A stretch of 64,000 nt of DNA from contig OY969805.1 of NCBI GenBank assembly GCA_963703325.1, positions 496,001-560,000 on the forward strand, written 5' to 3'. Every line of letters starts with the position of its first letter. Position 1 is the stretch's first letter. Source of the DNA: Aquilonibacter sp963703325 (GTDB taxonomy: Bacteria > Vulcanimicrobiota > Vulcanimicrobiia > Vulcanimicrobiales > Vulcanimicrobiaceae). The translations under genes and the position numbers were made by a program. A model generated the notes under the pieces. The model did no database searches. It was not told the DNA's origin and saw only the letters and a program-made list of their open reading frames with translations. Positions 57,248-64,000 of the stretch are shown piece after piece.

Positions 57248-57646
57248 ATGATTGAACTGATCCTCGCGCTTCTCGTGGCGGTCGCGCCACACACGGGACC
57301 GGCGCAAACCGCAACGGCATACTTTCTCATCACCACGCAGCCGCACGAACGCGGCTTCGTGGTGGGGATCAGCGATCCGTCGACGATCGCGCAAGCGCGC
57401 AAACTCATCCAGCAAGGCCAGTCCAGAATCGTTACCGGCATCATCGCAACGAGTCCGGCGCCGTATAATCCGCCGTGGGGTTTCCACTATCTTCCGGACA
57501 CGGTACGGCTGGCGGAGATGACGACGGAAGTTTGCGACGCGACGGCAACGTACGTTCAAGCACACCTCAAGGACGTCGGGAAAGATTTTCTTCCCGGCAA
57601 CCGGTGGTGCCCATGGCATACGAAGCTCGTACGCGAGGTGCGTTAG
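57248..57646 (+). CDS. Secreted BP74-like domain protein
   Basis: 132 residues from ATG 57248. The N-terminus is a short hydrophobic export signal (MIELILALLVAVAPH, cleaved near TATA). The rest looks like the BP74 N-terminal domain: TAYFLITTQPHERGFVVGISDP, IVTGIIATSPAPYNPPWGFHYLPDTVRLAEMTTEVCDATATYV and FLPGNRWCPWHTKLV. The function of that domain in bacteria is not known. Two Cys may form a disulfide. Confidence 0.75.
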   Translation: MIELILALLVAVAPHTGPAQTATAYFLITTQPHERGFVVGISDPSTIAQARKLIQQGQSRIVTGIIATSPAPYNPPWGFHYLPDTVRLAEMTTEVCDATATYVQAHLKDVGKDFLPGNRWCPWHTKLVREVR

Positions 57647-57652
57647 CCTTCC

Positions 57653-58201
57653 TTACGGATGCGGCGACATCGGCGGACCGGCGCCCGCGGGCGGGCGCAC
57701 GTACATGTGCTGGCGCGCTTGCGGAAGATTTGGATTGCGCACGGTCGTACCGTCGGCGAATTTTACCAGCAACGCGATACACCGCGGTAGCGCGGTTTGC
57801 AGCGGAAATACATTCGGGCTCAGACCATACCGGTGTTTGATCTCGGCGCCGGGTGAAAACGTGCCGACATCCCGGGCTTCTGCGACAAGGCGTCCGTTTG
57901 CGACCAATCCCCACTCGACCGTCGTCATCACTTTGTTGGTGATGTTCGTAAAATCGACATTCAAAGTGGGGCTTGCGCTGCTTACCGGCGGTTGATAGAA
58001 GCCGTAGCCGTAGGGATCACCCCAATAGTATGGGCGCGCCGGATAGAACCCGGGAACGAAACCCGGATACGTCGTTACAACGTTGGCCTTCGGATCGCAA
58101 GCGCTTACCTTGAACATCTTGGTGGTAAACGGTATGGTCGTTTGCGCCGACACCGGCGCCATAAGTGCGACAAATACAAGTGCCGCTACGAAAATACGCA
58201 T
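57653..58201 (-). CDS. Secreted Tyr/Pro-rich protein of unknown function
   Basis: 182 residues from ATG 58201 with GGGAGG upstream. A signal peptide MRIFVAALVFVALMAPVSA is clear. The mature protein includes a Pro/Tyr/Gly stretch (PGFYPARPYYWGDPYGYGFY), then beta-rich segments NVDFTNITNKVMTTVEWGLV and a Cys. No family is recognised. It converges with the BP74-like gene. Confidence 0.65.
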   Translation of the reverse strand: MRIFVAALVFVALMAPVSAQTTIPFTTKMFKVSACDPKANVVTTYPGFVPGFYPARPYYWGDPYGYGFYQPPVSSASPTLNVDFTNITNKVMTTVEWGLVANGRLVAEARDVGTFSPGAEIKHRYGLSPNVFPLQTALPRCIALLVKFADGTTVRNPNLPQARQHMYVRPPAGAGPPMSPHP

Positions 58202-58314
58202 CAAAGCTAGGCCTCCCAATCCTGAGGATTATCGCATCTTCGCGTGAGGGACGGTTGTCCCAAAGGTGCAATGCCTAGACGCCCAGCTCGCTTGACGCAG
58301 AGGAGAGCGCTGAT

Positions 58315-59853
58315 ATGCTCTCGCTTTCCTTTTGCGCCGGCATGCTCGGCATCGAAGGCTACGTCGTCCGCGTCGAGGCCGACACATCGCCCGGATCGCC
58401 CGCCTTCACGATCATCGGCCTGCCCGACCGCGCGCTCGCGGATGCCAGCGGACGCGTGCGTGCCGCAATCTTCAATTCAGGATTCGCCTATCCGCCCGGA
58501 CGGGTTCTGGTGAATCTTTCACCCGCCGACGTTCGCAAGGGCGGCCCCGCCTTCGACCTGGCCATCGCGCTCGCGCTACTGGCCATCGACGAGCAGATCG
58601 ATCGCCTCGCCTTGCAAGGGTTCATCGCGCTCGGTGAGCTCGCGCTCGACGGAACGCTGCGTCCGGTCAACGGCATTCTGCCGATGGTTATCGGCGCGCG
58701 AAATGCGGGCTTTTGCAAATTGATCGTTCCACAGCGCAACGCGGACGAAGCCGCACTCGTCGACGGCATCGAGCTCTACACGGTCGACTCGCTGCAAAGC
58801 GCGGTCGCGGTGATTCTCGGGAACGGCGGCCCGTGGCGCCGCCACACCCAAGCGCCCTCACTCGATCCCTCGGACGCGCTCGTGCACGGCGATCTCGCTG
58901 ATGTCCGCGGTCAATTGGCGGCGAAGAGAGCGTTGGAAATCGCCGCGGCAGGTGGACACAACCTGTTGTTCGTTGGTCCGCCGGGGTGCGGGAAGACGAT
59001 GCTGGCGCGTCGCTTGCCCTCGATTCTTCCGCCCATGACGCTGAGCGAAGCGCTCGACGTCACGAAGATTTACAGCGTCGCCGGTCTGCTGACCAATCGC
59101 GCCGGCGTGGTGAGCACGCGGCCGTTTCGTTTTCCGCATCACACCATTAGCCAAGCAGCACTCGTCGGCGGAGGCCCGATGGCTCGGCCAGGGGAGATCA
59201 GTCTCGCGCACCATGGCGTGCTCTTTCTCGACGAGCTCCCGGAGTTTGGGCGCGGCGCAATCGAAGTGATGCGCCAGCCGCTCGAAGAGGGCACGGTCAC
59301 CATCGCGCGCGCAGCCGGCACGTTCACGTATCCGGCACGCTTTCAGCTCGTCGCCTCGATGAATCCCTGTCCGTGCGGGTATCGCGGATTACGTGGCGCC
59401 GAATGCCGCTGCGATGATGCAAGCGTTGCGAAATACATCGGCAAACTTTCGGGACCGCTACTCGATCGCATCGATTTGCAGATCGAGATTGCGCGGGTGC
59501 CGTTTGATGATATGGTCCGGCGCGACGGCGCGGAGCGTTCGCCCGCAATTCGTGAACGCGTCGTTGCAGCGCGCGCGATCGCACGCGAACGCTTTGCCGG
59601 AACCACGATCGGCGCTAACGCCGAAATTCCGCCGAGTTTGATGCGCACGTACTGCCCGCTCGACGATGCGGCGATGCGCATCTTGGCAAACGCAAGCGCC
59701 AAGCGACAGTTCTCGGCGCGCGCACTCGACCGCATCGCACGTGTCGCCCGAACGATCGCCGATCTTGGACAGTCAGCGAACATTCACGCCGAACACATCG
59801 CCGAAGCGATTCAGTACCGCAGCTTGGAGCGCCTCGACGGCAGAGCCGCCTGA
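58315..59853 (+). CDS. comM: Mg chelatase-like protein ComM (YifB family)
   Basis: 512 residues, hexameric AAA+ helicase of branch migration in natural transformation. The N-terminal Lon-like domain (VEADTSPGSPAFTIIGLPDRA, RVLVNLSPADVRKGGPAFDL) is followed by Walker A GPPGCGKTMLARR, Walker B GVLFLDELPEF and the MNPCPCGYRG zinc knuckle. The C-terminal domain ends in HAEHIAEAIQYRSL. comM is usually near rnhB-yraN. Here it is 14 kb downstream. Confidence 0.95.
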   Translation: MLSLSFCAGMLGIEGYVVRVEADTSPGSPAFTIIGLPDRALADASGRVRAAIFNSGFAYPPGRVLVNLSPADVRKGGPAFDLAIALALLAIDEQIDRLALQGFIALGELALDGTLRPVNGILPMVIGARNAGFCKLIVPQRNADEAALVDGIELYTVDSLQSAVAVILGNGGPWRRHTQAPSLDPSDALVHGDLADVRGQLAAKRALEIAAAGGHNLLFVGPPGCGKTMLARRLPSILPPMTLSEALDVTKIYSVAGLLTNRAGVVSTRPFRFPHHTISQAALVGGGPMARPGEISLAHHGVLFLDELPEFGRGAIEVMRQPLEEGTVTIARAAGTFTYPARFQLVASMNPCPCGYRGLRGAECRCDDASVAKYIGKLSGPLLDRIDLQIEIARVPFDDMVRRDGAERSPAIRERVVAARAIARERFAGTTIGANAEIPPSLMRTYCPLDDAAMRILANASAKRQFSARALDRIARVARTIADLGQSANIHAEHIAEAIQYRSLERLDGRAA

Positions 59854-60188
59854 GATGTATGGCCCCTAGGCACAATATCGCCAAATAGAAGATTTGCGGA
59901 TTGTTGTAGGCGTCGACTGAAAGGCGCCGATTGAGTAGGCCGATCAGCGGTCGAATTTTGACCCGCCAACGAAGCAGTTTTTAGCAGAGTTCCAATCTCT
60001 CATGACGGCGCCCTGAGAGGGCGCGAATCTTAACCGATCACCGCGACATGTGCCTTCGCTTGACTTATTGCGTGTGTATTCGATCGCCGCGACGGGACCG
60101 TTAGCGTAATCGGGATCTGGAAGGTGCGCTTTGTCTGCCTTTGCGACTCACACGAGCACTCCGATGACAGCGCGCATCCTACGCCACC
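59854..60188. other. Intergenic region, about 335 bases
   Basis: No convincing gene. One hairpin GCGCCC/GGGCGC (60008-60024) without a U run is the only structure of note. TTTTTAG and TTGACTTATTGC occur but do not form a spaced promoter pair. It is less GC-rich than the flanks. Confidence 0.4.
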
Positions 60189-60563
60189 TTACTCCTTCAC
60201 TGCCGTAGCGTTCGCTTCCGAGGAGGCAATGTCTGTGGGACGCACGGTACCGACCAATCCGGGCATCTTCACAAGCGTGGCTTTGTCAAGTGAGGCAATT
60301 ACTTGGTCTTTCGTCACGAAGACCGCTCCTGCGATGTAGGGAAAAGGACCACTTGCCGAGATCGGAGGCTGGCCAACGAAGCGCGGCAAAAGCACCACAT
60401 TCCAGTGGTCCTTCCCCTGCGCGCGGAGCGCCCTCCTGAGTTGCACAACCCAAAAGCCGTCACGTGTCGTTCCGACTACGTCACCTGTGAAAGCGCCGTC
60501 GGCGTCGCCGGTTTCAGGAGAAAGATCCCATGGATCAAAGCTGATATTAATCACTGTCGACAT
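60189..60563 (-). CDS. Hypothetical protein, 124 residues
   Basis: Starts MSTVINISFDPWDLSPETGDADGAF. Beta-rich, with a repeated GDVVGTTRDGFWVVQLRRAL and VFVTKDQVIASLDKA. No signal or membrane segment, and no family is recognised. It lies 14 bases after the lectin gene and may share its message. Confidence 0.55.
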   Translation of the reverse strand: MSTVINISFDPWDLSPETGDADGAFTGDVVGTTRDGFWVVQLRRALRAQGKDHWNVVLLPRFVGQPPISASGPFPYIAGAVFVTKDQVIASLDKATLVKMPGLVGTVRPTDIASSEANATAVKE

Positions 60564-60577
60564 GCGAGCCCGTTTCG

Positions 60578-61075
60578 CTACGGCTTAAGGTTGAAGACTT
60601 CATTTATAATCGCCTGCGTTAGATTGGACGTAACCCGCTGCGTTCCGCCACCGGGCTGCCCGAACAACGGCTCGTCCTGCGAACGCAGAAACGCGTGTTC
60701 TTGACCGTTGGTGCCACTAGAAAAGACCGGTACCCCACCGGCATAAACGACAAGATTGCCGTCGAGCTGCATGTCCGCTTCGGTCACGCTCTTTCCATTG
60801 GTCTGGGCGCTCCAAATCGGCGTCCATTGAAGTGCGGCCGGGTTCAGTTGCTGGCCCTGGCCCCACGCCGGCAACGTGCCGTCGTTGACGCTTTGTAGCA
60901 CGAGGTTTCCGTCGCTGGCTTGCAGCGTAAGCCGAAATCCCCCGCCCGGTGAGTACAGGCTATTACCCATGGCGAGTTTGATCGATGGTTGGCCGCCCGG
61001 GCTTATGTGCGAGCTGCTCTGTTGTGGGACGAGGTCGCCCTGATAATCGCCGGGTTGCAGTTTGATGTTCAACAT
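60578..61075 (-). CDS. Bulb-type lectin-domain protein
   Basis: 165 residues from ATG 61075 with AGGAGAAC upstream. Two mannose-binding-type motifs are visible, GNSLYSPGGGFRLTLQASDGNLVLQ and ADMQLDGNLVVYAGGVPVFSSGT. The second closely matches the QxDxNxVxY monocot-lectin consensus. No signal peptide is seen. Bulb lectins occur in bacteriocins and adhesins. The context (unknown proteins) does not decide. Moderately certain. Confidence 0.72.
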   Translation of the reverse strand: MLNIKLQPGDYQGDLVPQQSSSHISPGGQPSIKLAMGNSLYSPGGGFRLTLQASDGNLVLQSVNDGTLPAWGQGQQLNPAALQWTPIWSAQTNGKSVTEADMQLDGNLVVYAGGVPVFSSGTNGQEHAFLRSQDEPLFGQPGGGTQRVTSNLTQAIINEVFNLKP

Positions 61076-61218
61076 GATGTGTTCTCCTTCTCGGGCTTTG
61101 ATAATACGCGCGGGGAAGTGCTCTCGCAATCGACCGCAAGACCTACGAACGTGACGGCGCGGCAGAACGTCCCACGCGCATGCAGGCGTACGGACCACTG
61201 ACTACGCATAGCCAATAG

Positions 61219-61908
61219 ATGCAACGCAAATCATTTCTCGTTTCAGCAGTTCCGCTCGCCGCGTGTGCCACAGCCGCGTGTGCGGGGACGGGTTCGCAGA
61301 TCGGTTTAGTCGAAACGGCGGCGCAGTTCGATACGCGCGCGTTCGACAAGGCCGTTGCAACCAACGCCGAGTTCCGGCAAGTGTGGGACGCCGGTGAACT
61401 CCAGCCGCGCATCCTCGGGGGCGTCAAGAACAGCCTCAACGGGTTGCAATTCGGGTTCAACGTCGCGCCTACGAATATCGCGATGGCATTCGTGGCGCAC
61501 AACACGTCGAATCTCTTGCTCTACGACGATACGGCGTGGACGACATATCTGTTGGGCCAGCTTTTCGGCGTCAAAGACCCAACCGGCGGCGTGGTGCCAA
61601 CCAACATCTTCATGCCGAGTCGAAGCACGAACTCGACCCAAGACCCAAACGACGTTCACGGGTTCTACCAAGACGCCTCGATTACGGCGCTACAGCGCCG
61701 CGGCGTGCACTTCTTTGTCTGCAACACGGCGCTGGTCGAACAAGCAGCGACGATTGTGCGCGCCGGCACGACGCGCGAATCCGTGCAGGACGTGGCTAAC
61801 GCGTTACGCGCGCACCTGTTGCCGGGCGCGACGCTGGTTCCGTCCGGTGTTGCGGCGATCGCGTATCTGCAGGCGCGCTATCATTACACCTACGCGACCG
61901 GGGCTTAA
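61219..61908 (+). CDS. DsrE-like secreted protein
   Basis: 229 residues. A signal sequence with several Cys (LAACATAACAG) suggests export, perhaps as a lipoprotein. The body resembles the DsrE/DsrF-like fold: LYDDTAWTTYLLGQLFG, RGVHFFVCNTALVEQAATIV and the end PGATLVPSGVAAIAYLQARYHYTY, with Cys in the same position as in the family. The function is unknown. Its 5' end faces the lectin gene. Confidence 0.6.
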   Translation: MQRKSFLVSAVPLAACATAACAGTGSQIGLVETAAQFDTRAFDKAVATNAEFRQVWDAGELQPRILGGVKNSLNGLQFGFNVAPTNIAMAFVAHNTSNLLLYDDTAWTTYLLGQLFGVKDPTGGVVPTNIFMPSRSTNSTQDPNDVHGFYQDASITALQRRGVHFFVCNTALVEQAATIVRAGTTRESVQDVANALRAHLLPGATLVPSGVAAIAYLQARYHYTYATGA

Positions 61909-61932
61909 CGGCCGCCGGCCGAGCGATCAGCG

Positions 61933-62160
61933 CTACGGGTGACCGTTGGTGGTCGTCGTCGAGTTCGTGGTTGACGACGACGATCCGGGACCGGCGTTAC
62001 TATTGGGTTGCGTGGTCGTCGTCCGCGTCGTCGACGAGGTGACCGACCACGGATGCCAGGCAAAGAGCGCGATGCCGACGGCGACGATCAGCACTAGGAC
62101 GATTGCAAATACCGTGGCATTGCCGCCACTGTCTTCGCGGACGATAACCGGATCGCTCAT
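61933..62160 (-). CDS. Small membrane protein with Thr/Ser/Asn-rich tail
   Basis: 75 residues from ATG 62160 with AGGAAA upstream. One hydrophobic segment (VFAIVLVLIVAVGIALFAW) follows a short charged head, then a low-complexity Thr-Asn-Ser tail. It is probably anchored in the membrane with the tail outside. A start further upstream is possible but lies within a poor context. Confidence 0.5.
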   Translation of the reverse strand: MSDPVIVREDSGGNATVFAIVLVLIVAVGIALFAWHPWSVTSSTTRTTTTQPNSNAGPGSSSSTTNSTTTTNGHP

Positions 62161-62324
62161 TGCGTTGTGTTTCCTCGTCAGAAAGAATGTTGTGACGATT
62201 CTTCCCAGCAAATCTTCACATCAATCGTAAGGCCATTGCGACCATTGACAATTGTGGGCCGTTAGCCGAGCATGACGGGACGGCCCCTTGCCTACTTTCA
62301 GCGTCCACGCGGGGAGGAACGCTC
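62161..62324. other. Intergenic stretch upstream of the phosphorylase-like gene
   Basis: About 160 bases between divergent genes. GGGGAGG precedes the ATG at 62325. No clear promoter pair or regulatory palindrome was found. Confidence 0.3.
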
Positions 62325-63509
62325 ATGATGGCAACACAGTTCAAGTCCGACGATTTCCACGGCGTCGATCCAAACGATGCGTTCGCGAAAGCGGCGCGCT
62401 CGCAGTCACCGGTCGTCGTCAAACTGGGTAAGATCGCATGGCCGAGCGGATTAGCGCCGGCACAAATCAACCTCGGGGGCTACGCGCGCGGAAAGAACAT
62501 CACCGACGCAGTGAGCGCCGACGTGGACGTGCTCGTGCTGCTTTACACGCAGCTCGAGACCAGCGCATTGCTCGACGTCTTCACCGGCGACAACGAATGG
62601 TCACCGGCACGAGCGAAAACCTGGTATCCGTACGGGCATAACTTCGACACCTTGCGCAGCACGATCCGCGGCATCGAGGACGACGATTTTCTCAAAGAAG
62701 GCGTCTTCGGGAACCTGTACGCGATGCAAGTGGGCAAAACGAAGGTCGTATTCTTCAAGAACGAACTGCACCCCAAGGCGAACGGGCCGAAGCTTCCGTT
62801 CGTCACGGTGGTGAAGCAGCTCGTCGGCGAGTTAAAGCCGAAGCTCGTCATCAGCACGGGTACGGCCGGCGGGATCGGCAGCCACATCAACTGCGGCGAC
62901 GTCGCCATCTGCGACGCGGCGCGCTTTCACGTGCACGATACCTATCCGACGTTTCCGGCGATCGACACCCTGAGCAAGGACGGCAGCGAGCTCAAGAACA
63001 CTGCATCGACCGCCGGCACGTATGTCACGTATGCGATGGAGAAGCTGATGCCGCTCGCGCTGCCCGGATTGAAGAAATGCCATACCGAGCTCGCGACCAA
63101 CGCCGGTTACGGTTTTGTCAAAGACGTCAGCGCCTCGATGATCTACACCGCAAAAAACCCGGCGAGCCCGCAGCCGATGGCCGTCGTGTCCGCCGACTAT
63201 TTGACCGTCGACGATAGCAGCGACGCCGAGGGGCTGCAAAAGCTTGGGGTGATGAACGAGACCGACGACGCGTTTGCCTTTTACGCGATCGGCCAACTAC
63301 CCGCGGCACAACGTCCGCACTGGGTCTCAGTGAGAAATGCCTCGGAGCCACAGATCCAGCACGCGCCGTTCCCGAATGGCACGTCGCCGGCGAAAATCAT
63401 CGATACGCTCAAGGCCACGGCGGGCACGATTTACGGGATCTATCAGTATTGCACGACCGTCAACAGCGCATTCGCGTGCTGGGGTGTTGCGGCCGATCTT
63501 ACACCGTAA
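62325..63509 (+). CDS. Phosphorylase-superfamily (PNP/UDP) protein
   Basis: 394 residues. KPKLVISTGTAGGIGSHINCGDVAICDAARF and MNETDDAFAFYAIGQL resemble the base-binding and sugar-binding loops of the nucleoside phosphorylase/MTA nucleosidase superfamily (STGTAGG, then an acidic active-site loop). It is much longer than typical MtnN and has an N-terminal region without recognised domains. The substrate is not known. It is followed by a cyclic nucleotide-binding protein in the opposite direction. Confidence 0.65.
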   Translation: MMATQFKSDDFHGVDPNDAFAKAARSQSPVVVKLGKIAWPSGLAPAQINLGGYARGKNITDAVSADVDVLVLLYTQLETSALLDVFTGDNEWSPARAKTWYPYGHNFDTLRSTIRGIEDDDFLKEGVFGNLYAMQVGKTKVVFFKNELHPKANGPKLPFVTVVKQLVGELKPKLVISTGTAGGIGSHINCGDVAICDAARFHVHDTYPTFPAIDTLSKDGSELKNTASTAGTYVTYAMEKLMPLALPGLKKCHTELATNAGYGFVKDVSASMIYTAKNPASPQPMAVVSADYLTVDDSSDAEGLQKLGVMNETDDAFAFYAIGQLPAAQRPHWVSVRNASEPQIQHAPFPNGTSPAKIIDTLKATAGTIYGIYQYCTTVNSAFACWGVAADLTP

Positions 63510-63512
63510 TAC

Positions 63513-63869
63513 TTAGACGCGGTCGTCGAATGCGCGCAGCCGCTCGGTCATGACCGTCATCACCTCAATCGCGAAGTACGGATTCCTGGTAAGAAGAAAG
63601 AGGAAACGCTTGCGATCGATCACCGCAACTTTGACGTCGGTCTTGGCGACCACGTCGGCGCTGCGTTTCTGACGGTCGATCAGCGCCATCTCGCCGAAGA
63701 TCCCGCCGTCACGCACGATCTCAAGGACCCTGCCGCGCAAGCTGATCTCGACCTCGCCGCTCAAGACGACGTACATCTCCTCGCCGTCTTCACCAGCTTC
63801 AAAAAAGCGATGCCCAGCCGGCAAGCGCTGCGTCTCGGTGTCGGTGGCAAAAATGGAAAGATCGGCCAT
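63513..63869 (-). CDS. Stand-alone cyclic nucleotide-binding-domain protein
   Basis: 118 residues. The CAP-type cyclic-nucleotide fold is clear: FFEAGEDGEEMYVVLSGEVEISL, then GGIFGEMALIDRQKRSADVVAKTD with the GE(M)ALID/R-S-A phosphate-binding cassette. No DNA-binding helix-turn-helix follows. It could regulate the adjacent MFS exporter or another partner. Confidence 0.85.
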   Translation of the reverse strand: MADLSIFATDTETQRLPAGHRFFEAGEDGEEMYVVLSGEVEISLRGRVLEIVRDGGIFGEMALIDRQKRSADVVAKTDVKVAVIDRKRFLFLLTRNPYFAIEVMTVMTERLRAFDDRV

Positions 63870-63888
63870 AGGGACTAATTTGTCGTAA

Positions 63889-64000
63889 GTGCTAGCGAGC
63901 CTCCAGCGTCATCGCAACTATCGTCTGTACTTTGCGGGCCAATTCGTTTCGCAGATCGGCACCTGGCTGCAAACCGCGGCGCAGTCGTGGTTGATCCTGG
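63889..64000 (+). CDS. MFS exporter, N-terminal start (partial)
   Basis: Starts at GTG 63889 and runs off the window. The 37 residues read LQRHRNYRLYFAGQFVSQIGTWLQTAAQ, the typical first helix of the DUF894/enterobactin-exporter-like MFS group. It is divergent from the cyclic nucleotide-binding gene across 19 bases. Confidence 0.75.
   Translation, partial: MLASLQRHRNYRLYFAGQFVSQIGTWLQTAAQSWLIL

Noticed and set aside
60124..60339. Plus-strand 71-residue ORF near the hypothetical gene at 60189
   Set aside because: Mostly antisense to the 124-residue minus-strand gene, without a start signal.
1..64000. Prophage, CRISPR array, integrase or full insertion sequence
   Set aside because: No regularly spaced direct repeats, no recombinase or transposase genes, and no phage structural genes were found.

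Overview
The window is a dense, high-GC stretch of bacterial chromosome: about 85 genes on both strands, short gaps, many ATGA/GTGA/TTGA start-stop overlaps, and GTG or TTG starts for several genes. It is mostly core metabolism and housekeeping. There is no integrase, transposase, prophage or CRISPR array. The gene set (PdxS/PdxT vitamin B6 synthesis, a glycine decarboxylase split into two P subunits, a short SpeD, ScpA/ScpB, a Tat component, three signal peptidases) fits an uncultured soil or terrestrial lineage such as Candidatus Eremiobacterota. That placement is inference from gene content only.

Layout. 1-2030: end of an unknown gene, an MFS transporter, two small membrane proteins. 2081-7502 (minus): HNH nuclease, a DUF1844-like protein, pdxT-pdxS, a membrane-anchored Pro/Ser-rich protein and a large six-hairpin glycosidase. 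7553-9829: ispE, a nucleotidyltransferase and a ferritin-like protein, convergent with ubiX. 10455-15181: an AddAB-like nuclease and helicase pair, a GNAT protein and a peroxiredoxin. 15164-19661 (minus): nudix, scpA, scpB, methyltransferase, nfo and dinB, tightly overlapped. 19801-21726: a lytic transglycosylase and an endonuclease III relative. 21743-24322: a leader with alternative hairpins in front of a sulfonate-type ABC importer. 24327-24588: a small inverted-repeat element with a tRNA-like core. 24594-31729 (minus): gcvPB, gcvPA, gcvH (frameshifted), gcvT, a thioesterase, speE, a lipoprotein and speD.

32090-36492: sufB without sufCDS, a secreted protein, a Rieske ferredoxin and a penicillin-acylase family hydrolase. 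36542-44003: a translation and secretion block (rplU, prp, tatA, trmD, rplS, three tandem lepB, rbgA, rnhB, yraN), interrupted by a 47-bp perfect RNA hairpin around a possible small ORF before rnhB. 44025-49128: a Ser/Thr kinase, an APC permease, a membrane-anchored UspA protein, a LolA-like protein and a binding protein. 49118-55627 (minus): a sugar-type ABC importer, an SSS symporter and a propeller-like protein that could form one uptake unit. 55666-64000: small accessory genes (DUF427, MarR with a RutE-like nitroreductase, a BP74-like secreted protein, comM, a bulb-lectin protein, a DsrE-like protein, a nucleoside-phosphorylase-like protein, a cyclic-nucleotide-binding protein) and the start of an MFS exporter.

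The most interesting signals are RNA-level: the hairpin before rnhB, the attenuator-like leader before the ABC importer, the tRNA-like element between two convergent operons, and the long leader of speD.
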